Below, one piece after another: positions 31,334-45,600 of a stretch of 64,000 nucleotides of DNA. The stretch covers positions 20,376,328 to 20,440,327 of the forward strand of contig NC_051448.1 of assembly GCF_001649575.2 (NCBI RefSeq). Direction: 5' to 3'. The notes under the pieces were generated by a model, which was not told where the DNA came from, ran no database searches, and saw only the letters and a program-made list of their open reading frames with translations. Origin of the DNA: Kryptolebias marmoratus. Lineage: Eukaryota > Chordata > Actinopteri > Cyprinodontiformes > Rivulidae. The first letter of the stretch is position 1; every line of letters starts with the position of its first letter. Both the position numbers and the translations under genes were made by a program.

Positions 31334-31829
31334 GTAGGACACCGAACACACGGCTGCCCTCCGCTCACGGGACTCATAGGCTTCAACCAGACTGTGTTTG
31401 TCCAGGAAGTCGGTGGGTTTCAGCCGCAGTGTGTGTGTGTGTGTTCAGAAGTAAGAGCGAGTTGTGTAAATGTTGCTTCGTTCAGTCTGTCCAACCGAGT
31501 CGGCTGGAAAAGTACACAGTTAGCTTAATAACTCACCCCCTGAAGCCTTTCACCTAATGTATTCAAGCTTTCCTCTAGTTTTTTTTTCTTACTGAAATAT
31601 AACCATATTGGAAAACTCATTATTCATTATTGCTGCCGCATCTTTACCAGAATAACCCAGCCCTAATTTAACTAGAGTTTGGCATGTTTTTGTGAATTAT
31701 AACCACACTGACCCTCACTCATTAATTAAAGGGAAACTGCAGCACAAACTCAGTGATGTGACTGCAAATAATTTAAAATAAAGGTATTTAAATCCTACTA
31801 CTCCTACTCCCTTTGTAACCCTGTTTTAG

Positions 31830-32140
31830 ACATCTGTGTTGAAGGGCTGATGAAATAACTCATTACTGTAGCCTTGAGCAACCCTTCCTCTTGGTATGTT
31901 TAACAACCCAGCTGGATCTAAGTGTCCCGGGGACAGGCAGGGGGGGTCTTCATATATGTCCAAAATCTCGCCTGACAACCAGAAACCTGTCAGAGAATAC
32001 GGCATCCTGCGTTCATACAAGTGCCTGCTGTTGATGTTGTTCTTATTAACAGTCTCTTGAGTGATTCTTGGTAATTGCTGCCCATTAGCTTTAATTAAAG
32101 GGACGCAGGGGGCCCCGTGTTGAGCTGTCGCCCAAGGTTT
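31830..32140. promoter_or_regulatory. Candidate conserved non-coding element in disp1 intron 1
   Basis: Unique sequence with packed homeodomain-type cores: GGTAATTGCTGCCCATTAGC followed by TTTAATTAAAGG. It has none of the decay marks of the surrounding repeats. The enhancer role is a guess from composition only. Confidence 0.3.
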
Positions 32141-32459
32141 CTCCCGTCTCTCTCTCTCTGTCTCAACACACACACCATAATCGTAAACCTGACATGAAAG
32201 ACGGCCAGAAGGAACTCTTCGTCATCGCCTGCATTGAACCATAACGTAAATTTTCTGAAATAACGCAAACGTTTCTGAAGAGATGTTGAAGGGTGCCGAC
32301 GCAGCTACTGCCTGAAACATCCCTCGCCGTTGTACTCTGAAGACCAACGAGAACTTTGGGATTTCCTTTTCTAATAATCTGAGCTGACTGATGTATAAAC
32401 TGTGTAAGAAGCGTAAAGAGGACTGAGATTTAATAAAAAAAGTCGTCGTATGGGAACTA

Positions 32460-33160
32460 GCGCTACGTTCACGCCGCAGGTTTTATTCAGGTTTTTCTGC
32501 GTGGTCGTTCACGTTCTCATTTAAACGCATCGTCATCAGACTCCAGTGTGAAACGGTCCGAGGCGACCCGCATGGACAGAAGAAGATGTGACGTCACGCG
32601 CAGCCTGCTGTGTTTACAGAAGTAAAAATGGATGCTGCCCGTTAGCGTGAGTGTATCCGTTCTGACGTTGTAGTTCAGTCAGAGCCAACAGAACTATTAC
32701 CTGCCTGTTTGTTTACATCTGATCTTCCTGCCGACTCGGATGTAGAAAGAACTCCGGAAACGTACTAAAATCAATACAATCAGACACCAGCGTTGGTGTC
32801 ATGTGTTGGTGAAGATCCTCAGTCATCCGGGACACGGCAAATCTGAAAAGGCTTGAAAAAAGACAAAGCAGCTGGCTTCCTGGTCTGTAGCTGAAGGTGT
32901 GTGGAGTTCTGAGCTTTAAACTGCAGGACGATGGTGTTGATAACATCAGTGTTTGCATCGATCCACATACCCCTACTTCATTCAGGGACGTCAAAGTCAG
33001 AGGACATGTGAGGTCACTTTGGAAAACATCGGATATGTATCTGATTTAGTACCACATATGAAAGTGACCTGGTTCGGATTTTAAAGTCTAGTCACGTTCA
33101 GACTGTCATTTTAAAAAATCATAATTGGTTCACCTTTGCCTGCTGTATAAATGTAGCCTT
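32460..33160. repeat. Composite repeat: GC-rich fish repeat split by a foldback-repeat fragment
   Basis: The outer parts (32,460-32,790 with GATGTGACGTCACGCGCAGC; 32,995-33,160 with GGTCACTTTGGAAAACATCG and CACATATGAAAGTGACCTGG) are typical of a repeat frequent in fish. In between, 32,795-32,940 carries GTTGGTGAAGATCCTCAGTC, AAAGACAAAGCAGCTGGCTT and CTGGTCTGTAGCTGAAGG, from the foldback family seen at 7,831-8,415. Confidence 0.55.
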
Positions 33161-36064
33161 AGTTATATTGACAAAACCCTTGGCCTGTCAAGCGTCCTGT
33201 TGTCTCACACACAACAAATTTTGTGTGTTTTTAAGAGAAAATTCAGAGCTCAGACACAATTTCCAACTTTTGTAGTCACTGTGTAAAAGATATAAAAACA
33301 AAAGATGTGTAAGAAGTGTAAATTTTATTTGCAAAAATGTAGGAAAGCTTAGACAGCCGAGAAGTTAGTGTGCGATAATATCACCATCTAAATTTAACAA
33401 TCTGTTGTCAAATCTCCAAAAATCACGAAATTTTGATTGGGTTCCCGATTGAGCCGCATGTTTGTGATTTTTCTGGGGGATTTTTGAAAGCTGCAAGAGG
33501 AGTAGTTATTAAAAAAATGGTGATTAAAAATGAAAGATTACTGTCTGAACAGTAAGGTAGGTGTGATAAATTGCTACCCTTAATAAGCCTAGCTTACAAT
33601 AAAGGAAAGACTAATTAAAGAGAAAATGTAATTACCTGAATTATCTGCATGATGATGCTCGTATTCTGCTCGTGTTAAAACCATAAGATATAAAAAACAA
33701 ACAGTTCAGTCATTTAAAGTCCAGTTAATTTTGCTTGTGTCCAAAGATGTACACTATTCCTGATTAGGCTGCATGTTTTCATGGGATTTTTATTTTTTTA
33801 TGAACAATAATGGGCATTATCACACATTTTGAAATCCTGCTGCTGTATTTTTTGTTTTTATTTAGAATTAGTTCAAGTTGAAGCTCTCTGTCAGAAAGAC
33901 GTGACACAGAGCAGCAGAGCGTTTCTGAAGCCGAGCTCTCTGTTGTCGCCCATCCAGCTCGGCTCAGCTGTCGGCTTTCATTTTGAAGAGAGACACAAGA
34001 CGCTGCTTGTGTCCCCAGCGTGTCCTGGACGTCTCACCTGCCTGTCGATGCCACACAGATCTGACGATAAATTCCTAGAGGAGCTAAGCAGGGATGTGCA
34101 TTTTTAAGCAAAAACGCTCTTCAGTTTCGTCCGGTGATTCTTTGATTGATTTATTTATTCATTTATCTCCCGCAAATATGCGGCCCCCTCCACCCTGGTC
34201 CCTCCACCTACGAGCCACCGCCACAAACATAACTTCATTTCCGCCAGTCCGATAGAACCAACATGGAAGCGTCTGCCCGTGTTCTGTCAGTAAAGCTGAG
34301 CTCACTCGTGACCACAGTTTCCACTTTATAATCCTTTCAAAATAAACTACAAACGACTGAAAGATGCTGGGACGCTCCGAGTTGTTTCTCTTTTCTTATT
34401 TTCCAGGGGTGTGTCTGTGGAAGTCCCCACTGGAAAAGCATCATTTGAGGCAACTTTGTGTGCCGTTACCAGATGCTGGTATAAAATAAAATAAAAAAAA
34501 TGGTTATGACGTTCGTGTTAATCCTTCAGATTTGCCTCTTTTTATCTAGACTCCATATATTCAAAAATCCCTGCCCATCACTAGTGCTAACAGCGGAGAC
34601 TTTCAGGAAACTATTTCTCATTAGATGGCACTAAATTATAGATTTGCTTTTTTTAAAATAAACCGAGTTCAGTTTTGTCGTTTTAATCCAGTCTTTAAGT
34701 TTCCTGACAGCTCTGAGAGCAGCGCTGATGACTTCATCTGGGTTCCCCTCGGCGCTGGAGCCCCCCCACCTCCCCACCGTAGCTCGGACGGTTCAGTGGT
34801 GAGATGGAGGTTAAGGTGAAGAACGTTTGAAGTTCGTCTAAGCTGTGCCAAATTTTCACAAACAGGACGCAGTAAACTCATTTTGAATCAGTCTGAGCAT
34901 GGCTGTGTGGCGATATGACGACATGAAAGAGTCATATTTCACGCTAAATGAACACATTATTGTGTAATCTTTCCACATCGTCAGGGTTTTATCACAGATG
35001 GGCCGGTCCTCGGCTCCTTCTTCACGCATCAGGAGTTGTTCACGAGTTGCTGTGATGCAAAATTAAACACGAGAGCGTTTCACTGTTGTTGTTTTTCTTT
35101 CCGTGAACATTTTACACAACGTGGCATGTTTCACACATCGAGGTTATCTTATCTGACTAAATGAATGACGTTTGAATTTGTTATCGCTTCAGATAGTTTT
35201 TGTTTTCTTTTACGTAATTTGTTTATTAGTGTGTGATGACAGCCAAAAGAACACATAAAAGACGAATAGCCCATCAACTAGTTGGTTAGTTTCTTCTTCA
35301 CGTCTTGGTTATCTTTGTACTATCTCTGACTTTATTTTTACCCCCCCCCCCCTACAGATACGTACAGTTAGTGTCAAGTCGTCTTCTCTCACTCAATAAA
35401 AAAAAATTATTATATATTACATGCTTTGTGTTTTTGTTTCTAAGTCTTGCTCCATAATTGCTTGTTTTGATAGCTTTCCCCCCCATTGTTGTATTTTCTT
35501 TTTTTGTTTTTAGTACTTTTGCTGAATTTACTGGGTCCAGTTTCAAAACAAACAATAATTTACTATAAATCAACAGTTTGGTCCCTGGCAAAGAGCCGAC
35601 ACACAGCCGAAACGCCAAACAAACCGTGTTCTGTCGGGTTTTTTTAAAGGTAAAAAAACGACTCTTTGTGAAGCGGGCTCTGGTCGGGAGCGTATAAGGA
35701 GAAGATTGATGTCCGTGTCTGTTCTGCTAAACGGCTCCGTCCAGTGGAAAATAAATGGCAGCCTTGCTTCTCGAGCTCGTTATCGAGATCATTTTAGTTT
35801 CTGTAAACTCTGCGAACACTTTAAATGTGGCTGTGTGGTTTATATTTGAAGGTCGCCTTCTGCCAAGACGCTGTGATAAATTCTTGTCCTCCTGGAGCTG
35901 GTTTGTGTGTGCTTGGACTCAGAAAGGCACTGCTTCTATCCAAGAAATAATCAACCACATAAGTGAACTCAAGTTGTCTTTGCTATAATTTGTTTTGCCT
36001 CTAGATAAAGCAAACAAGAAGGCTTGTGTCTTGAATGTGTTTTTTTTTATTTCTTCTTCTTCAG

Positions 36065-36666
36065 AGGAGTGACTGTGTCAGCGCCAGGCCCATTTGCGAA
36101 AGGACGATGGCCCTCAGCGGCGCTGGCGGAGACCCCCTCTCTCTCGGCAACAGCGGGCCCCGTCCTCGAAGCAGCAGCAGCGGAAACCCCCCATCCTGCG
36201 GCAGCCAGGAGCCTCTCGCAGTGGGAGGAGACGACGGCGCCGGCGTTCAGCCACAGCGCAGATCCCACGCCGAGAGAGAAGGCAGGCCGAGTCAGAACGG
36301 CGGCGTGCTCCGGCGGAACGGCTCCCTGAGGAGTCTCTCCCCGCCGTCGGCGGTGTCCCCGTCCCCTGCTGTCAAAGACCCCCAGAGAGCGGCCCGACAT
36401 CCCCCGTCCCCGTCATCTTCCCCTCCTCCACTCTGCTGCCCCCACTGCCACTTCCACCCCGCCCTGTGCTGCCCGTGCGGTCAGCAGGAGTGTGCCGTCT
36501 TCCAGAGCCCGACCTCCGACCCCCGCCCAGGCGCCCCCGCACCCTGCCCGTGCTGCCTCTCCGCCTGCACATACTCTCACCCTCATCACCCGTCCTCCCC
36601 CGTCCCTCTTCATCACCAGCGCTGGCCGGAGCACCTGCAGAGTCAGATACGTGCGGCCGGGATCAG
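36065..36666 (+). CDS. disp1: disp1 exon 2: 5' UTR tail and N-terminus (residues 1-187)
   Basis: The acceptor TTCTTCTTCAG ends at 36,064, 42 nt of leader follow, and the ATG is at 36,107. The exon ends phase 2 at GGGATCAG before GTAGGAGG. Very GC-rich, it encodes Ser/Pro-rich sequence and then Cys/His clusters ([32 protein letters not shown]) that echo those of mammalian DISP1 although the sequence drifts. It ends with the [10 protein letters not shown] block. Long frames in the other two phases (for example 36,094-36,678) are composition shadows. Confidence 0.9.
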
Positions 36667-39600
36667 GTAGGAGGATGAACGCCCTTTTGTTTTGTTTGTT
36701 TTCTTTCAGGTTCTTAAAAATTCTCACCTTACTGATCTCAAATTTTCCCCTTAGGCTGGTTAAAACTAAATGTGTGCCACATGATACAGATTATTGTTGC
36801 TTTCTTGTGTTTATGTCCTCTGATGTGTTGTTACTGTTTATCACTGACTGCAAGCGGACCCACGTTCCAGGCACTGATCTTTTTAGAATATTTTAGTGGA
36901 ACAGCTGAAGCCTCAGTTAAAAATACTTTGTGGGAACTCGTTGTCCACTTAAGCGTGTGCAGGGTGTCTCTGTACTTCCAGGGTCTGCTGACTAATTCAT
37001 AACCTGCTCAAACTGTGGGTTAAGATACATTTTTCACCTTGAACCCAGGCTTTTGGAAGCCCCCCCTCCGCAGCACATCAGCCTTACACAGCAGCTGCAC
37101 GTCGGCCCATATTCAACAGCAGGACATGCCTGTTCACTTTTCATCCACTCATTGTGGGCTGGGACGTCGTATTAATTTGGGGCATTTTAATGACTGATTT
37201 AAACCCTTCTTTGTTCAGATTGAAAAAGAACAGGAACTGGGTGCGTAAGCTTGAATTTATTGTGGATATATTCTGTAATTCCAACAGGGTGAAGATTATA
37301 TTTACAGGTTCAGAAATATATTTATACGCCCTCATTAATGTTTGGTGAGATGTAACCTGAACAAGTTTCAGAACATTATTCTGGCTGATATTTGAAGACT
37401 CTTCTTAGCAGAATTGGTGGCGTTCATTAAAATTGGTTGCTTTCAGCTTTTAAACACAGTCCACAAATCTTCAGTCAGGTTGAGGTCGGGGCTTTGGGAA
37501 GGCCGTTCCAGAAGCTCAAAGCCAGCCTGTTTTATCCAATCAGAAACCAGTTTTAATAAGTGTTTGGGACCAAGTTTCCCAAAGTTGTCCTCTAGTTGTT
37601 GATGTGAGGTGAAGTGGAGGTTGACCTTTTCCTTTATTATTCCCTCCACCTTGTGCAGTGCACTGGTACCACATCATGATGCTACCACCACCATACTTGA
37701 CAGTTGGTCCAGTGCTTTTAAACTCCTCGAAAATTAGTTTTTGTCATAGTGGCCAAACAGCTCAACCTTTGTCTCGTCTGACCAGAAAACCTTTCTCCAG
37801 GAGCCGTTTGGCTCGTCCATGTGGGCAGCTGCTAGTTTCAGTCCGGCTTGATGTAAAACTGGCTGAGACTGATGTTCCAGTGGTTTCCAGTTCATGACAG
37901 GCTCAGGTCTTGATGGTTCCTGAGTTGTTTCTGAACATCTGAACCGGTTTCTTCTACTCCTTGGAGCTTCACTGAGATCCTTGGATTTTCCCACTGTTCC
38001 AACTGTTGGTCAGTCCAGTTAGTGCTGTCAAACGAATCCTTTTCATGCTGATAGGAGAAACTACCAGCTGCAGTCAATCATGCTCACTAAGAAGAAGGTA
38101 ATAGACTTCGGTCTGGTTGTGTTGAGGTGTTCTACAACCTTCAACACCACTTATTAAAAGATTTAATAGAGCTTGTATGTATAATTCCGATCCTTTGTGG
38201 ATTAGATTAGGAAATCCACAATAAATTACAAATTGTGCACCAATTCTTGTTTTTAAAAATCCCAGAAGTTGTAGAATCTGTCTACCCTGGAAAGATAACA
38301 GTTCAGTTAAATCATTTAAAGCTTCAAATGAATGACATCCATGCTCATAAGGAGTGGATGTAAATATCTGACCTTGTATATGAGTGTTTTGTTGTATTTT
38401 CTCAGTTTGTGTTCGACAGACCCTACAGACTGTAGAGCTACAAGCGAAGCACAGCAAAGATGAGGCTGGGATTGTTCTCGTTTCTGGTCGTTAATTAGAA
38501 ACAACGTGTACTCCGTATACACACACGGCGACCATGTTTTCTCCATCTGAGGCAGAAGTTTAAGCGGTCGGCCGATCCATATTTAGTGAGTCGGTTTCTT
38601 CCCATTTAGTGCCGAACCACAGCTCTCTCACTGCATTTGAAACTGGAAACCGTTGCTCAATCGTTTGCATAACCCCATATTTACCGTCTTCAGAGATTTT
38701 ATTCGCTTGCTTTAGTTTCTGTTTACGGCAGCGGCCTCGTCACGGGAACACTGGTTGCCGTCAAGAGTGTTACCTTTTTGACTTCGCCCCAGTGGAGTTT
38801 TCCTCGCTAAAATAAAGTTGGATGTCCTCTCGTAAGTTTTGTTAGAAAAAGGAGGCGCTGAAAGATGAGGTTTGGGAGCTTATATACGAGGTTTATCAGC
38901 CACCTGGTGTGCACACATTAAACTCTGGGTGGGCCGGTGGAGGCAGAGTTGGATTGTGTTGCCTGCATTTCGATGCGTGCACAGGCTTCTGTGGTTTCTC
39001 CCCCTCCCTGCTCTCTTACTTTCTCTCTCTGTCTCTATATATATTTTTTTCTTTCTCAGTTTTTCTTTCACTCCATTAACACTCGCTCTGTCTTTGTTTA
39101 GCCCTCTCACCGTCCATCCGTCCCTCCTTCCCCCGGCTCTCGTTCCACATCCGAATGCGGAGCAGATGTTGTGTCGGGTGAATGTGTTGAACCTCGAACC
39201 GATTCACCAAACGAGGCTCCTGTTGTTCACCGATGACAGCTTTGAATTACAGAGCCTGGTTCAGTTCCAAAGCTGCACCTCCAACTCCCCCGTTTACCTA
39301 CACAGACCTATTAAATCTGTGTCAGATGGGGAGATTAAGCTCTAGAAAAGGATATACCTGCCCCAGCAGTGCAGTTTTGGCCTGAACCCTAATATTGCCA
39401 CAAACTTTAACACCATGTTTCTCTTCCAGCCATTCTTACTAAATTCTAAGGAGTTTAAATACATCTTAAACACACCAGGACACCAATACACCATATATTT
39501 ATAACCCTCCTAATAACCTGAGGGAAGACGGTGTCAAATATCATTTTGATCTGCCTCGGAGCTGTGATCTGCCAGATTAGTCAGGGGATTATGTATACGA

Positions 39601-42600
39601 TCGCAGCTTTGTCGCGTCTCCTTCACACCCACAGAGTGACAAGTTTTAACATCAGCCCTAATGTGCATTTCATAACGGGGGGGGATTTTTACGACTCTGT
39701 TCTCAGCTTCATGAAACAATAATCCATTTAACCAGATTAGCCCATGCTTGGTTTCCTAACGTTTCTATTTTAGAAACCATCAAAAGGATCTTGATCCACG
39801 TATGAAATAACCCAAATCCCTGGAAAGGTCTGAGCACAGCTCAGCAGTTCTGCTGAATAACACCCCACCACCACCAGATATTTTCCTCCTCTCTGGATAT
39901 CTGTTCAAACTATTATTGCGATCTAATGTATCACAGCCGCTTTATGTAGACGGTGTTATTTAAGAGCAGACGGAAACAGGGCGTCCTTGGGACGTCTCTA
40001 GCTTCTTTGGCTCGCAGCTCCAGCAGATTTAAAGACTTCAGGTGAAGCCCCTTAAAACCAGGGGAAGATGGGAAATGGTTAAAGCTCATTTCCACATCCA
40101 ATCGGAGCATGCAGTTCGGAAACATTGGTATTTATTACCTCGTTATTGATCGCTGACAACTAGCTTTTGGAAGACAATCGATCTTCTACTGCAGTTCAGC
40201 AAAGCGCCAATAACTCAACGCAACATGGAGTGTGGAAAAAAGGCATTTTGAAGTAGGTTTCTGTGTAAAAGTTACAAATAATTAATATCTTACTTATGGT
40301 AAGTAGCTCTTTGTTTTGAGATAGTCTCCAAAGTGGATTGCTGTTGCTTTAAAATGTCTCCAACCTTGAAAATTTTGTAGTGGTTCCTATGAAAGCTGGT
40401 ATTTAAATTGTTACACTGCATTATAATTTTACATTAAACATAAAAACATAAAATTTTCTTCTGACTGTGACTTCTAGGTGCCTCTCAAGTGGTACACATT
40501 GCCGCTGTTTACGTTTCAATAACCATGTAATTCTTTATAATTAGCTTTGTATTGAGGCAGTGACAGCAGTGTATGAAGTAGGACTTTTGAGACTGGAGTT
40601 GTTTTTATACGGCAGCAATCGTTGTTGTTTTAAACTTGTACACACGTAGAACCAAAGTGTGTAAACTCGGCGGTCTGCCACTCAATTTTTAGTCAACCAC
40701 AGTGATAGCGGAGAAAGAACGGTGGATTGAACACAGGTTTTATGTCTGCACTGTTCAACAGCGATGAGGTTTGGAGCTGGCTCCACATCAAACCTACTTA
40801 CTTCCTTGAAACAACATGACCCCAATGTAAAAGTAAAGATAAAATAAACTGTGCAACCCCAGCTGCCTTTAGTATTCAAACAGCCTCTTGCTAACAGTTT
40901 AGACTGGGCCAAATTATTAACAAATGTCACGGGAGTTCTTATGGCAGCAGATGAACGACCAAACTCCACTGTCGAAATCATTTTATACTAAAAGCCACTT
41001 CAGAACGGCTGAACTATTCATTTAAGTGCACGACCCTTGACTATAACTACATCATGACAGCTTCACTTTGCTCACCGACGGTAGTTTCAGACGAGAACGA
41101 AAGCCGTGTCAGACTAAAACGTACGCCGTGGAACCTCAGGGCGCCTAAAGTTCAGCCCAACCTGCTTCTACCTGCATCTACGACCCTTCCAGAGTCACCA
41201 TGGAGCTCCCTGACACTCAGGCATCCAGGGTCACGCCAAGTATTTAACCTTTCCCATTGAAACTCTGCACTCCTGGAGCTAAATGTTTACGTCCCATTCA
41301 CCAGAGCCTCCTGCAACAGCTCCTGTTGTTTATGGGCAACCACGAGTTTGCTTTAGATTCATGCCCTGTCAGATCGCCAAAATTCTTCTCTCCTACTCCC
41401 TCGTAACACCGTCTCAAGAAAGGTCAGCCGAATGATCTTCAGGCAGCTTGAATTGGGTCGTTTCTGTTTGCTGCAGGCACTTTGGTGGCTGTATTAGTAA
41501 AGCAGTTTACTTACTACTCGAGCCAAACTTTTGCCCAAATTGTTTCCATTTACTATATGATATAGTTAGTTTACTGCCCATGTTAGAACAGCCAGCTGAA
41601 GTGGGAGGACTGCATCTGAGGAAGCAGTTGTCTGTATTTATGTGTACATTTTGTGGCTCGGGGTGGGGGCTCTGTGAGGGATAAGGGGGAGATTTACGGA
41701 CATCCTGCAGGTCTCCTCCTCTCAGCCTCTCTCTACTGTAGGAGTGTGGAAAGCTATGAGGTGAGCCAGGGATGCATGTGATGATATCCTCATTACAAAA
41801 CCTCAATATACACAGATGAGTTTAAAGGCTTGGACTTGTTTTAGGAAATGTTGCATATGTTTTTCTTCCTGCTTTATTGTATGAGCTTTGTCTGAGGTTT
41901 ATCAGCTTCCCTTTATAGACTCTTAAGTTCTTCTGCACAAAGCGTTTGGGTTTGATGCTGAGCAGAGTCAACATCAGTCTGACACTGTTTGTGGCTTAAT
42001 GACAGTGATAGCATAACACAAGTTCATTTCTAGGTTTTTACAAGTACACTCGTGTACTTTTATTGGAATAAGTTAGCAGCTGGATGTTGCTGATGAAATG
42101 TATTGATGAACCGATCAGGGATCGCCTCTAGAAAAGCAGGAGTTTTGTCACTTTGCTGCTCTGGAGCAAACAGGTGTGTGTTAGCCCCAACGCCAAGGAG
42201 GAACGACCTCAGCAATGACCTTAGAGAAGCAACCGTTTCTGGCCATCATTCTACAGGGGGAGAGATTATTCTAACCGTCCATTCATTTTCTTCTCCCGCT
42301 CTCTTGTTAAGGGTTTGGGTGAGCAGCTCTGTCTCCAGTGGTCAGTGAGCAATATTGGAGTTCGCGCTAAACAGGCTGCAAGTCGGAAAAGGTTTCTGCA
42401 TAAATAAGAAACATTTAAGACAGCTGTCAAAATTCCAAGGAGTGGACGTGCCAGAGAGTTCTCCCTGACATGGCATGAAGAAATCCAAGAGCTCCATCCT
42501 CAGACTTTACAGGCCTCCGTCAGCAGGTTAGAGGTTAGAGTTTATGGGAGTAGAGTTAGGAAAAGGCTGAACAAGTGTGGCAGGTTGGGAAGGGTCAGCA

Positions 42601-45600
42601 CAAACGCCTCATATCAACTGACAGCGGTAGAAGGATGATGATACGGGCTTGTTTTGCAGCACCTTGGCTCCTTGCAGTCATTGAGTCAACCATGAACTAA
42701 ACCAAAGGATTCAAGGGTTAAATGTGAGACAGCAAACACAGCAGCTAACCTGCGACAGAAGGGACCTTGTGAGGACTAAATAATTAAAGCTCTTGAGTTT
42801 TAAGGGAGGGTATTATGAGTAAGAAGAAATGACAGCTTTGAAATTTATTCAATAAGCGTAAAACAATTTTCTCATCCCACTGAGTGCAGTCAGTCAGTTT
42901 CCTTCATTAACATAAAGAACAACACAATATATAATATTGTAGCTCTCCTGCAGCCCCCTCTCTGGGTCTGAAGCAAACCCCATAAAGATAGTCAGCTCAG
43001 ATCAGGAGCTAGAACAAGATGTGCATCACATAGTTTATATAATTTATCATTAATGTCTCAGTGAGGAAGACTTCATTTTCAGTCTGGGTTTCTTTATGCC
43101 ACCCTCAAACCTGAGCTGTCGGAGTACTCCTCTGAAACAAACCTCAGAGAGTCAAACAAAGTGACGACAACAACCGGAGCCCAAAAACAGCCTGACCGTG
43201 TGGTGGAAGTAGGTTAGAACTTCAGGCTGGAAGAATATGTGTCTATTAGTCCTGTCTGTTTATGAATCATTTCAAAGAAAGTCAAATGGAAGCTACATAG
43301 AGATTTCTAAAACATATTTCAACATGCATTACAGCACGTTACATTAGCTAAATTCATATTTTTGCGTGATTAAAATTTTTTTTTTTTTACTAAAATAATC
43401 ATTGCATTTCGGCCTTTTATTTCAATACGGTCTTGAATCTGCAAGTTAATGTAGAGAAAGACTGGTTACTTTGAGATCAGAAGCTCATCAGTAGTTCCCT
43501 TTGCCTCGACTTGTACTCTTTGATTCATGTTCCTGGTGTACAGAAACATGTTTCTGAATGACTCATGAAGCTTTGACAAAGTTCTGCAGGTTTAAAGGGG
43601 GGATTTTTACAGAGATGGAGAAACTCCTCTCAGCGTGGCATAAAATAATCAGGAATGTAGGAAACCCTGCAACTCTCCCTGATCGTACAGATCTTCTTAA
43701 AGCGATAGTCAGACCATTTAGAAATGACGCTGTGTGGGGAAGTTGTAGACAGATAGCTCTTTGAATGACCTCAGATGGAAGAAACAAGAGCTTAAATCTG
43801 ACTGCATTGATGAACTAAAAGCTAGTTGGGAAGCAGACAAGCCCAAAGTGGATTGCTGCCATCTTAAAATGACTCCAATCTCAGAAATTTCATGATGGTT
43901 CCTGTAAACAGTATGACATAGATCTTAATACCACCATCCGTTTCCTAATATGTAGTTATATACTATGGCTCTGTGATGTACTAAAGTTTATTGATGGAAC
44001 AATATCAATGTGTGCAAATATATTATCACAGAAGAGTCCAATAAACCCCAAACTAGAACTGCAATAAATAAAAATACACATTTGGTAAAAAGACGGCCCC
44101 TCACTCCACTAAATGCCCCCAGCCAGGAGCATTTTAATGGCAGAACAGGAAGGTTTGTTGCAGCTGGTATCATCAGCCTAATATTCAACAATAATGTTGC
44201 AGTTTATATGTAATTTTGGGATTATTTGCAAGAGCAAATGGCAGCGGCATCTAGCTGTAGCGCTTCCAATTCCTGCAGAAATATCATTTAAATAATAATT
44301 TTTGCATTAAGTACTTCAACATTTAGATTTCACTCGTTTTAAGACTGAAGCATTCTGCTGTGTTCTGACTAGCCCTTAGCTTGTCCGTTCAGTCAAAATG
44401 AAACTGTTTCTCCAAAGTGAGGCCATTCAAAGAGCTATCTACAACAGGTAAGATATTAATCCTTTCATAGAACCCCACTTTAAAATCGCTAGGATATCCT
44501 TTAAAGCTGCACAATGGTTGCATTCAGCCACAAATGGAAACTCTGGAAGGTTAAGATGGATGTTTAGATTTTGGGACCTAGTTCTTCTTGTGAACTACTA
44601 GTACTTCCCTTCAATTACTGACTGATTTAGTGACACTAAGAGCTACAACTCTGGTCTTTAAAAGGACAGGATTCACTCTGTCACCGTCCAAACTCCGGAT
44701 CTGTGAAGTTGACATGAAAAATAGGAGCCGAAAAGAATCCAGGATGAAGACGTCACACAGACTGACGGCTTGCGAGCACTGACCACGGCCCTGTGATCCC
44801 GACTGTCCGCCTGGAATGTGTTCGTCCCCATATTTCACCTTGAGGAATTCGAGTCAGTGGCAGGTGCAGACAGAAGAGGCCAGGCTCACCCATGGGTTCA
44901 GTCACCCCCAAAGAAGTCCATAAACGCACACATGCTGCTGCTGAGCTCTTTCTGCCTTTAACGGCTGAGCTTCTTGTTTGTTGTGAAACTCGGACGTGGC
45001 CGACCTGAGCACAAATGCACCTAAAACAAAACTTTTTTTTTTTTTTCTTTTGCTGCAAACACGTTCTGCGCCAGGCTGTTTCCTGCTGTGGTAACCAGAG
45101 CAGAGGTTCTCCACCTGACCTGTATTTAAACTTTGTGTTTAAACAGTTCAGGCCAGTTTCAGTGTTTATTGGAGGCCTGTTGGAAACACGATGCCCTTTG
45201 AAGGTTATCTACCTCCCTACAGAGCTGATTAAACATTTTACCACCATGTTCCATGTTTCTGATGTAACAGTGGCCTTTAGTTTTTGAGTGTTTTACTTAG
45301 AATAGTGTATTTGTCTGTCATTAAACAGCCAAAGGTTCTTCATTAAACACATTAATTTGTCCCATGCACCTTTAAAGGCTCCACTTATTGAAGACTTTTA
45401 CGATTAATATTTTTGCATAATATACTGTAACACTGTAATATTAAAATGATCTGTTGAGTTTAGCTTTTATTTCTTACCCCTTATAGTTCTTTTAGATAAT
45501 TACAGTAATCATAAATAACTACTTTGATCATTTTGAAGTGTGGTGCTGCCTAAAACCTATGAACAATACATGTCTTACCTGTTGTAGATGGCTCTTTGAA

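Larger units (their letters stand above)
31334..36064 (+). other. disp1: Intron 1 of disp1 (inferred)
   Basis: It begins GTAGGACACC and ends with a strong pyrimidine tract, TTTCTTCTTCTTCAG. It holds a unique stretch at 31,830-32,140 that looks like conserved non-coding DNA, a composite of repeats at 32,460-33,160, and otherwise plain AT-rich sequence to 36 kb, including a C-run at 35,341-35,353. Confidence 0.5.

Noticed and set aside
30853..31528. Long open frames on both strands (up to 205 codons) in the CpG-rich block
   Set aside because: All frames are open because of GC and (GA)n bias; residues are Arg/Glu, Ser/Leu or Ala/Pro low complexity with no domain.
36094..36678. Second and third long frames overlapping disp1 exon 2
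   Set aside because: Products of high GC; only the 36,107 frame joins in phase to the conserved downstream exons.
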